Positions 1 to 7,450 are shown, numbered from the stretch's first letter. The stretch is DNA of 9,355 bases from Candidatus Geohydrothermomicrobium daggyaiense (GCA_015711695.1 JACVIW010000077.1:1-9355); one strand, 5' to 3'. Notes: generated by a model not told the origin, from the sequence alone. Made by a program: numbers and translations.

Positions 1-2874
1 GTTAAACGGCAGATAAAACCGCTATCTCACCAAGCAAAAAGATTTGATGCCTACAGGGAAATAAGCCAGAAACTCAATAAGGAAAAGGCGACACTTACCG
101 TTTTGCGCCTCAGGGAGGTCCTGAGCCAGCAGGAGACGCTCGAGAAGATGATAAGCACGAAACGTGCGCGGCTTGAGTGGCTCACGCGGCAAATTGAGGA
201 AATATCACGAAGAATTGAAACGATCGACCGTGAGTCATCCAGCTGGCGATCCAGAGAGTCATCTATCAGGAAAGCCCATCACTGCCTGATTGCTGTCCAT
301 GAACGCCTGATCGCATATTCTGAGAAGATGCTATCTGAAGACAGTGATGATTGCCACGTTCTTTATACCGGGCTTCGTGCTCTTGAGGACGAACTTAAGG
401 CTATCGAGAAAAATATCCAGTTTCTCACTGATGAGCGCGCGAGAATAAACGAAAAACTTAAAATAGCGCTTGGAGTTGAGGAAGAAAAACGCGGGCAAAT
501 GTATGAGTGCGAAGAAAAATTGAGAGGAATCGCAAGGGAGGTTGCTTATCTGGAAGGCAGGCTGGAGGGCCTGAGAAGATCCCTCCAGCCGGGGTTGAAC
601 GGTTCGTTCGATCCTAACGCGATTTCTTCTGAAGACCTGAATTCTCTTCGTATAAAAGAAAAAAATCTTTCGGTGGAGTATGAGGAAATCCAGGCAAGCG
701 CATCTCGAATTGAGGCTGAACTTGAGCGGGCCTTGAGCGAACTATACTCACTGCGAAAGAAGAAGAGTGAACTTGTGGAAAGAATTCGTGAAAACGATTC
801 GACGGTCTCGTCTTTGCTTGCAAAGCTCGAAATATTAAGTCACCTCGACGACATCAATTGGGATTTCGCGAGCGCTGCTTCTGAACTTGAACGCAATGAT
901 TCCACAGGCGGGGGCTTGAGCGAGATGCTTGCGCGCAACATTGAGATAGAAGAAGGATACGAGACGGCGATTTGCGGTTTTCTGGGTCCATGGCTTTTCG
1001 GGCTCAAAGGCGAAGATGAGAAAGCGATTATAGGTGCTATCGAGCATCTTAAAAAACGCGGGGTGGGACAGGCTCTGTTCTTCTTGCCAAAATATAATGA
1101 TTCGGATAGAAATGCCGATGTGGAACAACCCTGTCCCGAAGGCCTCAGGAGAGCACGGGATCTTGTGTCGGCGCCGGAAAAATTCTCTGGTGTTCTTGAC
1201 ATTCTTCTTGGCAATGTTTATGTCGTCTCTGATATTGATGAGGGTTTTAAATACGCCAGTAGATATCCTGACTTCGTTTTCCTCACGATTGAATCTGACG
1301 TTATCTCTGGGAAAGGTCTTATAAGGGGAGGGAGTCCTGAAGTATCGGAAGCTTTTCGGTCGCTTTGCCGGAAGCGCATGGAGGAGCGCGAAGCGCTCGC
1401 TGCTGCTTATCTGGAGGAGCTCGACCAACTCGAACTTGAACAGGAGGCTCTTTCTTTTAAAGAGGAAGAACTGCTCACGGAAATAAAAACTCTCTATCTT
1501 GAACTCAGTGAAACTAACGCGGAGAAATCAGTCATATCATCTAATCTTCGTATGTTAAGAGAGAAAATTTCCCTCGCTTCCGAAGGGGAACACGCGGGAG
1601 GAAACGATTCCGACGCGCGGACTATGGATGTTAACGAACTTGAGCAAGCTTTAAATCAACTTCTTAATGAAAGGAAAGAGCAGGAGCAAAAGTACGTTGA
1701 ACTGGGCAATATCTTGAAAGAAACCCAGAGGACCGCGAGAGAACTTGAAGGCAAGGTTCGGGGTATAGATTTTGAAATAGTTGAACTGGAGGATCGAAGA
1801 TCTGAGATCGTCCGCAGGTTAGAGGCTTTTCTGGCTGAAAAAGAAAGCACTCTACTTTCGCTTAAAGATAAGCTCTTTTCGCTTTGCGAGAAACTCGTAA
1901 ATCTTGCTGCGTCAAAGCGGCATGAGCTCGAATCGCTTTTGAAGGAGCGCGAGATGGGCGCGAACGAGGAGTTCAACAGAGTCACCGAACTCCGGCGGAA
2001 GGTTGCCACTTTAAGGGAAGAACAGGAATCGCTTAAAGAGTCTCTGCACAAAGATGAGGTCAGCGAGGCTGAGCTGAAATTCAGGATTAACCAGCTGTCC
2101 GTTGAGCTGACAGAGGAGCATGGCATTTCTCCTGACCTTGCTTTGAGGCAGTATTCGTGCGATGAACCCGCCTCCCTCATTGAATCCAGAATTTCTAAGC
2201 TCACATCTGAACTGGAGAGACTTGGGCCCGTGAATCCTGTTGCGATCAGTGATCTCGAGGTTCTTGATGAAAGAAAGAGGTTTTTAAGCGAGCAGCTGGA
2301 GGACCTTGAAAAGGGCAAATCTCAGCTGAGAAAGGTGATAAAGGAAATTGACAGGGAAATAGAACTGAGGTTCGGGGAAACATTCAATCTGGTTGACCGT
2401 AATTTCAGGGAAATATTCTCACTCCTTTTCCCGGGCGGTTCTGCTGAGCTGAGACTGACTGACCCCGAAGACGTGTTAAACGCAGGGGTTGAGATATTCG
2501 CTCAACCGGAAGGTAAAAGGCTTAGAAGGATCTCGCTTCTCTCCGGGGGAGAAACAGCCCTGACTGCCATTGCTTTCTTCTTCGCGCTTTTCAAAGTCCG
2601 TCCGAGTCCTTTCTATTTTCTTGATGAGGTTGAAGCGGCTCTTGATGATGTAAATCTCAATCGGTTTCTGAGGCTCGTTAAGGAGTTCAAGAACCATTCC
2701 CAGTTAATCTTGATAACACACCAGAAACGCTCTATGGAGATCGCTGATGTTCTCTACGGCGTGAGCATGCAGGGTGATGGAATCTCGAGAGTGATCTCAC
2801 AGAGAATGGATCGCTCAGAAGAAAACGAAAGCAATAGCATAAAGGTTCACGCTGCAAGCCAGGCTATCGCTTGA
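1..2874 (+). CDS. smc: Chromosome partition protein SMC (5'-truncated by window edge)
   Basis: Condensin-type ATPase that dimerises and, with ScpA/ScpB, compacts and segregates the chromosome. The frame is open from base 1, and the first 34 codons upstream of the TTG at 103 already read as SMC coiled coil, so that TTG is not the real start. The N-terminal head with Walker A (roughly 170-210 residues, judged from the usual length near 1,180) lies outside the window. What is visible: N-arm coiled coil to about 880; hinge about 906-1332, with the GYETAICGFLG stretch and a closing GLIRGG; C-arm coiled coil to about 2400, including LGPVN near 2221; then the C-terminal head. The ABC signature LLSGGE ends at 2553. 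Walker B FYFLDEVEAALDD begins at 2611, with Asp at 2623 and catalytic Glu at 2626. A THQKR switch segment follows. A 20-residue polar tail ends the protein. No frameshift is seen. ftsY follows within 13 bp, suggesting co-transcription. Confidence 0.97.
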   Translation, partial: VKRQIKPLSHQAKRFDAYREISQKLNKEKATLTVLRLREVLSQQETLEKMISTKRARLEWLTRQIEEISRRIETIDRESSSWRSRESSIRKAHHCLIAVHERLIAYSEKMLSEDSDDCHVLYTGLRALEDELKAIEKNIQFLTDERARINEKLKIALGVEEEKRGQMYECEEKLRGIAREVAYLEGRLEGLRRSLQPGLNGSFDPNAISSEDLNSLRIKEKNLSVEYEEIQASASRIEAELERALSELYSLRKKKSELVERIRENDSTVSSLLAKLEILSHLDDINWDFASAASELERNDSTGGGLSEMLARNIEIEEGYETAICGFLGPWLFGLKGEDEKAIIGAIEHLKKRGVGQALFFLPKYNDSDRNADVEQPCPEGLRRARDLVSAPEKFSGVLDILLGNVYVVSDIDEGFKYASRYPDFVFLTIESDVISGKGLIRGGSPEVSEAFRSLCRKRMEEREALAAAYLEELDQLELEQEALSFKEEELLTEIKTLYLELSETNAEKSVISSNLRMLREKISLASEGEHAGGNDSDARTMDVNELEQALNQLLNERKEQEQKYVELGNILKETQRTARELEGKVRGIDFEIVELEDRRSEIVRRLEAFLAEKESTLLSLKDKLFSLCEKLVNLAASKRHELESLLKEREMGANEEFNRVTELRRKVATLREEQESLKESLHKDEVSEAELKFRINQLSVELTEEHGISPDLALRQYSCDEPASLIESRISKLTSELERLGPVNPVAISDLEVLDERKRFLSEQLEDLEKGKSQLRKVIKEIDREIELRFGETFNLVDRNFREIFSLLFPGGSAELRLTDPEDVLNAGVEIFAQPEGKRLRRISLLSGGETALTAIAFFFALFKVRPSPFYFLDEVEAALDDVNLNRFLRLVKEFKNHSQLILITHQKRSMEIADVLYGVSMQGDGISRVISQRMDRSEENESNSIKVHAASQAIA

Positions 2875-2887
2875 TAAGGTTGCCGTG

Positions 2888-4009
2888 ATGATTTTCAGGA
2901 AAAAGAAAGATACTGAAAGCAACAAAAAAAGCCAGGACAATGTCGCTCGTTCCAAAGGGGTTGATGTGGCCTCTGTGCTGAAGGAAAGCATTGACTCGGC
3001 CATATCTCAGGAAACCAGCGAAAAGCAAAAGAGTTCGGGCTCTCTGGATATTTCGCCTGACGGCTTTCGGCGTTTAGATGCGGAAGATCGTCGCATTTCA
3101 TCTGATTCATCAGGTCAGAAAGGATTGAAAGCCGGTTTAACCCTGTCGAGAAAAATTCTGTCCAGGCCTTTCACGAAGGCTGCTGTTAAGAAGGCGATAG
3201 ACCCATCATTCTGGGATGAAGCCGAGGAAGCCCTGATTTCAGCCGATGCCGGTGTCGCCTGTTCTGCGGAGATAGTGAAAAGAGCAAAACAGATAGTCAT
3301 AGGCGAAGGCGTAAAATCCATTGATGGCGTGCGGGAAGCCTTCAGAAGAGCGGTGGTCGAGACAATTCTTGTCACGGGTGTTCCCCCTTCACTCGAGGGT
3401 GAAAAACCTCAGGTTATATTTGTTGTGGGCGTTAACGGTGTGGGGAAGACTACCACCTGCGCCAAACTGGGCTATATCTTTAAGACCGCTGGTAAAAAGG
3501 TTATTTTCGCTGCTGCGGATACTTTCCGCGCTGCTGGCATAGAACAGATGGAAATGTGGGCGGCAAGAGTCGGCGCTCCTGTGGTAAAACATCAACCCGG
3601 GGGTGATCCAGCCGCAGTGGTGTATGACTCCATCGAACGCGCTCTGGCGAAGAGCACGGATTTTGTTATTGTCGATACTGCGGGACGATTGCACACGAAA
3701 AAGAATCTTATGGAAGAGTTGTCGAAGATGTGGAGGGTTGCCGGTAAGAAGCTTAAAGGTCGTCCTCTGGGAGTGCTGGTGATTGACGCTACGACTGGTC
3801 AGAATGGGGTTAATCAGGCGAGGATTTTCAGCCAGGCGCTCAACGTGGATATGATAGTCCTGACCAAAATGGATGGCACCGCTAAGGGCGGTGTTGTTCT
3901 TGCGATCGGAAGGGAACTTAAAATACCTGTTGGGTTCGTGGGCGTGGGCGAAGGACTCGGTGACCTGAAACCTTTTGATCCGGTTGAATACGCCAGGGCA
4001 CTTTTTTAG
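2888..4009 (+). CDS. ftsY: SRP receptor GTPase FtsY
   Basis: Membrane-associated receptor for the signal recognition particle; its NG domain pairs with that of Ffh and both hydrolyse GTP to hand ribosomes to the translocon. I choose the ATG at 2888 (373 aa) because AAGG at 2876-2879 sits 8 bases upstream; a GTG directly before it (2885) would add one residue. The first 75 or so residues begin basic (FRKKK) and continue as a hydrophilic Ser/Lys/Glu linker, shorter than the long acidic A domain of enterobacteria. An amphipathic helix GLKAGLTLSRKIL, the usual lipid-contacting segment, precedes the N domain. GTPase motifs: G1 GVNGVGKTTT (residue 181), DTFRAAG (211), DTAGR (263), TKMDG (326), and the closing GVGEGLGDLKPF. 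All key residues are present and the C terminus is canonical. It sits directly after smc. Confidence 0.97.
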   Translation: MIFRKKKDTESNKKSQDNVARSKGVDVASVLKESIDSAISQETSEKQKSSGSLDISPDGFRRLDAEDRRISSDSSGQKGLKAGLTLSRKILSRPFTKAAVKKAIDPSFWDEAEEALISADAGVACSAEIVKRAKQIVIGEGVKSIDGVREAFRRAVVETILVTGVPPSLEGEKPQVIFVVGVNGVGKTTTCAKLGYIFKTAGKKVIFAAADTFRAAGIEQMEMWAARVGAPVVKHQPGGDPAAVVYDSIERALAKSTDFVIVDTAGRLHTKKNLMEELSKMWRVAGKKLKGRPLGVLVIDATTGQNGVNQARIFSQALNVDMIVLTKMDGTAKGGVVLAIGRELKIPVGFVGVGEGLGDLKPFDPVEYARALF

Positions 4010-4059
4010 CGACTTCATATTCCCAGTGTCTGAGAAGATGGGGCAGGTTGGCGGTTGAC

Positions 4060-5058
4060 ATGTCATACAAGCTCAGGTTTTGGGTCGAGCACTGGTCTCC
4101 AAAGAGAATTGTCGCTGAGGCGTATGATCTGATTTCAAGTTATAAGCCTGGCTTAAACATTGCTATTTTTCCCGACTCTTTAACCGATGAAAATATTTCC
4201 GCACTTCAAAGGCTTATAGCCGATGGGATTGAAATTTCGTTCTGGGTCTTGCTTGGGGCTGAAGAAGGCTATTTCCCTAACGAAAAGAATATGTCCACTT
4301 TTTGTTCCCGGACTGAGGAAATTATCTCAAAAGCTCTCGAAGCCAGCGCAGCGCCAAAATACGTGGCTATAGATCTTGAAATGCCAATCAGCCAGGTGGT
4401 TGATCTCCTCGAAGCCTCGTCCCTGGAAAAAATCAAGAGGGCTTACAGGATATTCATGGACAATCTGGATCGGAGCAGATTCTCTTCTGCCAGAGCTGAT
4501 TTGGCCGAACTTGTTCAATGGCTTCACTCTAAGGAGATAAAGACTATTGCCGCTGTGCTCCCATGGGTTATTCTTGAACTTGAGGGCGAGGGCAATCTTC
4601 TTCAGAATGCCATGGAAACGCCTGTCAGGGGTATTGATTGGGACATATTGAGCCCCATGTGGTACTCGTCAATGTTTGAAGGTTCCACGGGAGGGATTAT
4701 CTCGCAGGGGATTGCCAACAGAATCGCGTTTGAGTCTTCACTTAAACTGCGTTCCAGGTACGGTGACAGAGTGGGTATTTCCGTGGGCGTGACCGGCACG
4801 GGGATTTTAGGGAACGAGAAGACGTTCGGTGATGTTGAAGAGCTTCTCGATAGCATTGGCGCTGCGCTATCCGCCGGGGTGAGAGATATAAGCGTCTATA
4901 ACCTCGAGGGTGTCATAACACGCGAGGATCCGGGGCTGTGGATGACTAAGATGATTTCAGCTAAGCCGCGCGTTCCGGATAGGAAAATTCCAGTATCCAT
5001 GGCTCTTTGGGCAGCGAGGTTCTTCTACCGTGTTTTCGGGGAAATGCTTGAGAAATGA
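4060..5058 (+). CDS. Unrecognised protein, predicted (beta/alpha)8-barrel
   Basis: I do not recognise a family. The product is about 332 residues and soluble, with no signal peptide or membrane segment. ATG 4060 is preferred because GGCGG at 4050-4054 lies 5 bases upstream; an in-frame TTG at 4048 would add four residues. Reading by eye, hydrophobic strand-like stretches alternate with helices eight times: KLRFWVEHW, LNIAIFPD, IEISFWVLLG, KYVAIDLE, IKTIAAVLPW, DWDILSPMWY, RVGISVGVTG and DISVYNLEGV. That pattern suggests a TIM barrel. Acidic residues close strand 4 (Asp105 and Glu107 in AIDLE), which loosely recalls the DxE end of the glycoside hydrolase 18 motif, but the earlier Asp residues of that motif are absent. 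Aromatic residues (W, Y, F) at strand ends could line a pocket. It lies 50 bp after ftsY on the same strand and is convergent with the next gene. Enzyme activity is inference only. Confidence 0.8.
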   Translation: MSYKLRFWVEHWSPKRIVAEAYDLISSYKPGLNIAIFPDSLTDENISALQRLIADGIEISFWVLLGAEEGYFPNEKNMSTFCSRTEEIISKALEASAAPKYVAIDLEMPISQVVDLLEASSLEKIKRAYRIFMDNLDRSRFSSARADLAELVQWLHSKEIKTIAAVLPWVILELEGEGNLLQNAMETPVRGIDWDILSPMWYSSMFEGSTGGIISQGIANRIAFESSLKLRSRYGDRVGISVGVTGTGILGNEKTFGDVEELLDSIGAALSAGVRDISVYNLEGVITREDPGLWMTKMISAKPRVPDRKIPVSMALWAARFFYRVFGEMLEK

Positions 5059-5073
5059 CAGGGCCTGACCCTG
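5059..5073. terminator. Weak hairpin between convergent genes
   Basis: CAGGG and CCCTG form a 5-bp stem around a 5-base loop, starting immediately after the stop codon of the barrel gene and within the 33-bp gap between the two convergent stops. Neither side is followed by a T-run, so intrinsic termination is doubtful. Confidence 0.15.
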
Positions 5074-5091
5074 ACAATGAGCTGTGGATTT

Positions 5092-5754
5092 CTAAAGACC
5101 AAGCACTTCTCCAATTATGAACACTTTCACATCGGTGAGAATTGGTCTTCTCGACATTATCACGGTAACGCGGCATATGTTGGATTGACTCTTGCAGTTG
5201 ACGCAAATGCCTTTATCCACACAGGGCACATCGATGCCCAGTCTTTTTGCGTTTGCGGGAGCCGCGAAGTTTCTAACTCTGGATAACGCCTCGTTCAGGT
5301 CAGCCACGATCTTATTTACCCCGGCCAGTATGAACGCGGTTTGCGGTCCAAAAATCGTTCCGCAAACTCTGTTACCGATCCCGTCAGTGTTTACTATTTC
5401 ACCCCGCATTGTCAAAGCGTTCGCCGATGAGAGAAAATACGGGCAGGAAATCGCAGATTTCCTGACATTAAAACTTTCTTCGGGGCTCATTTCTGGCCGG
5501 TGATAGACCACATCATCACCCCGCATGGCAAGCGCTTCAAGAATTCCTGTCTCCTGAAGGGTCACAGATCCACCTGCGCCCACTCGTGATCCCGGTGGTA
5601 TTATGGAGAGCACTTCTTTCACCGCGTCTTGAGGAGTGAGAAAAAATCTTGCGTCAAATTCATTCTGCTTCAATGCCTTTACCGCTTCGCGTGCCCTGAG
5701 TGCGTAAAACTCTCTCCTAAGTTCGTCAAACATATCTTTATTCATCATATTCAT
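5092..5754 (-). CDS. LUD-domain (DUF162) lactate-utilisation-like protein
   Basis: A 220-residue protein of the LUD superfamily, related to the LutC/YkgG-type subunits. Members near LutABC take part in lactate oxidation, but stand-alone proteins like this one have no settled role. Visible hallmarks are RVGAGGSVTLQETG (residues 58-70), NTDGIGNR (122-129), GPQ (136-138), GVNKIV (145-150) and a C-terminal cysteine set at 178, 184, 187 and 194 (C-x5-C-x2-C-x6-C), followed by the hydrophobic end VFIIGEVLGL. The cysteines suggest metal or Fe-S binding, which is inference. The start at 5754 is backed by GGGAGGAG at 5766-5759; ATGs at 5748 and 5745 are alternatives. No lutA or lutB partner is present. 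The gene lies antisense to the ftsY and ffh genes that flank it, so it is a separate transcript. Confidence 0.88.
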   Translation of the reverse strand: MNMMNKDMFDELRREFYALRAREAVKALKQNEFDARFFLTPQDAVKEVLSIIPPGSRVGAGGSVTLQETGILEALAMRGDDVVYHRPEMSPEESFNVRKSAISCPYFLSSANALTMRGEIVNTDGIGNRVCGTIFGPQTAFILAGVNKIVADLNEALSRVRNFAAPANAKRLGIDVPCVDKGICVNCKSQSNICRVTVIMSRRPILTDVKVFIIGEVLGL

Positions 5755-5758
5755 TATT

Positions 5759-5766
5759 CTCCTCCC
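5759..5766 (-). promoter_or_regulatory. Strong Shine-Dalgarno of the LUD gene
   Basis: Read on the minus strand this is GGGAGGAG, four bases before the ATG at 5754. It supports the upstream-most ATG over the two that follow and indicates efficient translation. Confidence 0.7.
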
Positions 5767-5850
5767 ATCAGGTTTTATCAGTAGATTCGAGGATAGGAAA
5801 ATTCTCGTAATGCAAAATAAATTTTAACTTTTTATGGAAAATATGTTTTC

Positions 5851-5946
5851 ATGATGCGAAATAAGCCGTTTTCTGGTGTTGCGGTAGTCTTCACGATCAT
5901 AATGGGCTTGTTTGCCTGCGTTTGTCATGAGTTTAAGATAGGCTAA
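5851..5946 (+). CDS. Possible 31-aa hydrophobic peptide (speculative small ORF)
   Basis: The ORF begins with two ATG codons and encodes a short basic start (RNK), a hydrophobic core (VAVVFTIIMGLFA) and then Cys-Val-Cys and a short polar tail. The layout resembles a signal peptide, and LFAC resembles a lipobox, although Phe at -2 is unusual. No Shine-Dalgarno lies at a proper distance upstream, and a candidate ffh promoter overlaps its 3' part. It could be a real membrane peptide, the remnant of a lipoprotein gene, or chance. It has no recognisable family. Confidence 0.2.
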   Translation: MMRNKPFSGVAVVFTIIMGLFACVCHEFKIG

Positions 5947-5949
5947 AAA
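5922..5949 (+). promoter_or_regulatory. Candidate sigma-70-type promoter for ffh
   Basis: TTGTCA at 5922-5927 (5 of 6 to TTGACA) and TAAAAA at 5944-5949 (4 of 6 to TATAAT) are 16 bases apart. Transcription would begin near 5956, giving a leader of roughly 115 bases before ffh. The match is by eye, and other pairs in this AT-rich region are possible. Confidence 0.35.
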
Positions 5950-5985
5950 TAGGTCCGGGTTATGGCCTATGTCTAGCTCTTTTAT

Positions 5986-6015
5986 TGCAGGAACTTTTTA
6001 TTCTGGTATCCTGCA
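5986..6015. repeat. 7-bp inverted repeat in the ffh leader
   Basis: TGCAGGA at 5986-5992 is the exact reverse complement of TCCTGCA at 6009-6015, with a T-rich 16-base spacer. The right arm also lies within the 8-base palindrome CCTGCAGG (6010-6017). It could be an operator or a leader hairpin, but may be chance. Confidence 0.25.
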
Positions 6016-6069
6016 GGTAGTAACACTTTATGGGAATGGTTGTCAGTTTCAACAGGGGTTTGAGAAGCG

Positions 6070-7398
6070 ATGTTCGAGAGTCTTAACGACCGAATTCAAA
6101 ATGTTTTTTCTAAACTCAAAGGCAGGGGAAAGCTTTCGGAGAAAGACGTGGAAGCTGCGTTGAAAGAACTAAAGCTCGTGCTCCTTGAAGCTGATGTCAA
6201 CTATAGAGTAGTGAAAATGTTTGTTGACCACGTGAAGAAGAGGGCTGTGGGGGAGGAAGTAATAAAAAGCGTCACCCCTGCCCAGCAGGTCGTGAAAATA
6301 ATTTATGATGAAATGACGGAAATCCTTGGTGGCTCTTCGCGATCGCTGAATTTTTCTCCACACCCTCCATCAGTGATAATGCTTGTGGGGCTTCAAGGTA
6401 GCGGAAAAACCACTGCCGCAGCGAAGCTTGCGGTTATGCTCCGCCATCAGGGTAGAAATCCTTGCCTGGTGGCGGCGGATATTTACAGACCTGCAGCGGT
6501 TGAACAACTCCAGATACTCGGCGAAAAAATTGGTGTGCCTGTCATCCACTTTAAACACAAGAGCGCTGTCGATATCTGTTCGCTTTCGGTTGAGTGGGCG
6601 GTCCGAAACGGTCATGACGTTGTCATTCTCGATACCGCGGGGAGGCTCCATATAGACGATGAAATGATGCAGGAACTTCTGGAGATAAAAAGGAATCTCA
6701 ACCCTTCAGAAACGCTGCTTGTCGTGGATGCTATGACGGGCCAGGAGGCTGTGAATGTTGCGCTTACGTTTCTTGAAAGGATAGAGTTTGACGGCATAAT
6801 ACTTACTAAAATGGACGGTGACGCGAGGGGTGGCGCTGCTCTCTCGATGAAGACGGTGACCGGGCGTCCGATCAAACTTGTTTCCATCGGCGAAAAGTTG
6901 GAGGACATGGAGGTTTTTCACCCTGATCGGGTAGCGTCAAGGATACTGGGTATGGGCGACGTAGTTACGCTGGTCGAAAAGGCTCAGAAAACCATGACGG
7001 AGGAACGCGCCCGGAAACTTGAGGAGAAAATCAGAAAACAGAAATTCGACTTCGATGATTTTCTGGAGCAGATGCAGCAACTAAAAAAAATGGGCGGCCT
7101 TGCCAGGGTTATAGAGATGATTCCGGGGATGGGAAACATTTCCCGGTTGGGAGGAATAGACTTAGATGACAAGAGAATGAAAAGGATCGAGGCGATAATT
7201 CAGTCGATGACTGTAGAGGAGCGGAGAAACCCGTCCATTTTGAATGCGAGTAGAAGGCGTCGAATAGCGAAGGGGAGCGGAACGACTACACAAGAGGTTA
7301 ATCAGCTCGTAAAGCAGTTTGCCCAGATGCAGAAGATGCTCAAGGTTTTGTCGGGGAGAGGATCTTTAGGCACTTTTAAGCGCTTGTTCCCATTTTGA
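6070..7398 (+). CDS. ffh: Signal recognition particle protein Ffh
   Basis: SRP54-family GTPase that binds SRP RNA and hydrophobic signal sequences on nascent chains, then docks with FtsY at the membrane. It is 442 residues, the normal length. N domain: residues 1 to about 95 (FESLNDRIQNVF start; ALLEADVNY-like segment near 40). G domain: G1 GLQGSGKTT at 107, DIYRPAAVEQL at 137, DTAGR at 188, TKMDGDARGG at 246. M domain: from about 305, with FDFDDFLEQM, the finger-loop stretch MGGLARVIEMIPGMG, and the SRP RNA-binding motif SRRRRIAKGSGT at 394-405. The C terminus is short (ends LFPF), without the Met-rich tail of some homologues. The ATG follows GAGAAG, a modest ribosome-binding site. It heads a plus-strand run continuing into rpsP 52 bp later. 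Confidence 0.98.
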   Translation: MFESLNDRIQNVFSKLKGRGKLSEKDVEAALKELKLVLLEADVNYRVVKMFVDHVKKRAVGEEVIKSVTPAQQVVKIIYDEMTEILGGSSRSLNFSPHPPSVIMLVGLQGSGKTTAAAKLAVMLRHQGRNPCLVAADIYRPAAVEQLQILGEKIGVPVIHFKHKSAVDICSLSVEWAVRNGHDVVILDTAGRLHIDDEMMQELLEIKRNLNPSETLLVVDAMTGQEAVNVALTFLERIEFDGIILTKMDGDARGGAALSMKTVTGRPIKLVSIGEKLEDMEVFHPDRVASRILGMGDVVTLVEKAQKTMTEERARKLEEKIRKQKFDFDDFLEQMQQLKKMGGLARVIEMIPGMGNISRLGGIDLDDKRMKRIEAIIQSMTVEERRNPSILNASRRRRIAKGSGTTTQEVNQLVKQFAQMQKMLKVLSGRGSLGTFKRLFPF

Positions 7399-7401
7399 TT
7401 G

Positions 7402-7407
7402 TATAAT
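7402..7407 (+). promoter_or_regulatory. Candidate -10 box (TATAAT) before rpsP
   Basis: A perfect TATAAT occurs in the 52-bp gap between ffh and rpsP, just after the ffh stop. No good -35 lies 16-18 bases upstream, so it would be a weak or activator-dependent promoter, or coincidence. If active it would let the rpsP-trmD genes be expressed apart from ffh. Confidence 0.3.
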
Positions 7408-7435
7408 TACTTATCCTGTTAGAGAATATTTCAGG

Positions 7436-7443
7436 AAAGGAGG
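7436..7443 (+). promoter_or_regulatory. Strong Shine-Dalgarno that sets the TTG start of rpsP
   Basis: AAAGGAGG matches the anti-Shine-Dalgarno fully and ends 7 bases before TTG 7451. It decides in favour of this non-ATG start, which also gives the expected MVRIRLRRMG start of S16. Confidence 0.8.
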
Positions 7444-7450
7444 GGAGTGA

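Larger units (their letters stand above)
5755..6069. other. Divergent intergenic region between the LUD gene and ffh
   Basis: This 315-bp region separates two divergently transcribed genes and must hold both promoters. The segment about 5795-5850 is AT-rich. It contains a small hydrophobic ORF (5851-5946), a candidate plus-strand promoter (5922-5949), a 6-bp hairpin with one G-T pair (5950-5969, loop 5956-5963) and a 7-bp inverted repeat (5986-6015). I found no convincing minus-strand -35/-10 pair for the LUD gene. I saw no SRP RNA signature, tRNA or known riboswitch. Confidence 0.6.

Noticed and set aside
103..105. TTG as the start of the smc gene
   Set aside because: The same frame is open to base 1 and its 34 upstream codons read as SMC coiled coil (AKRFDAYREI region), so the gene simply enters from outside the window.
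1384..1398. GAGCGC/GCGCTC hairpin with GAA loop inside smc
   Set aside because: Only 6 bp, formed by Glu/Arg/Ala/Leu codons in coiled-coil sequence, with no sign of function.
1656..2318. 220-codon minus-strand ORF within smc
   Set aside because: Antisense to the SMC coiled coil; Ser/Leu-rich composition mirrors the Glu/Lys/Arg codons of the real gene and there is no family similarity or ribosome-binding site.
4038..4058. Six-residue mini-ORF (MGQVGG) ending one base before ATG 4060
   Set aside because: GAGAAG abuts its ATG with no spacing for a Shine-Dalgarno, so a leader-peptide role is not supported.
3389..4066. 225-codon minus-strand ORF covering ftsY
   Set aside because: It is antisense to the conserved FtsY G domain and its composition is not protein-like for any known family.
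5940..6069. Possible SRP RNA gene upstream of ffh
   Set aside because: The conserved SRP RNA core (GGTC...GGAA...AGCAG-type loop signature) is not present.
5969..6163. 64-codon plus-strand ORF crossing the ffh start
   Set aside because: More than half lies out of frame inside ffh, and the start has no clear ribosome-binding site; most likely a chance frame.
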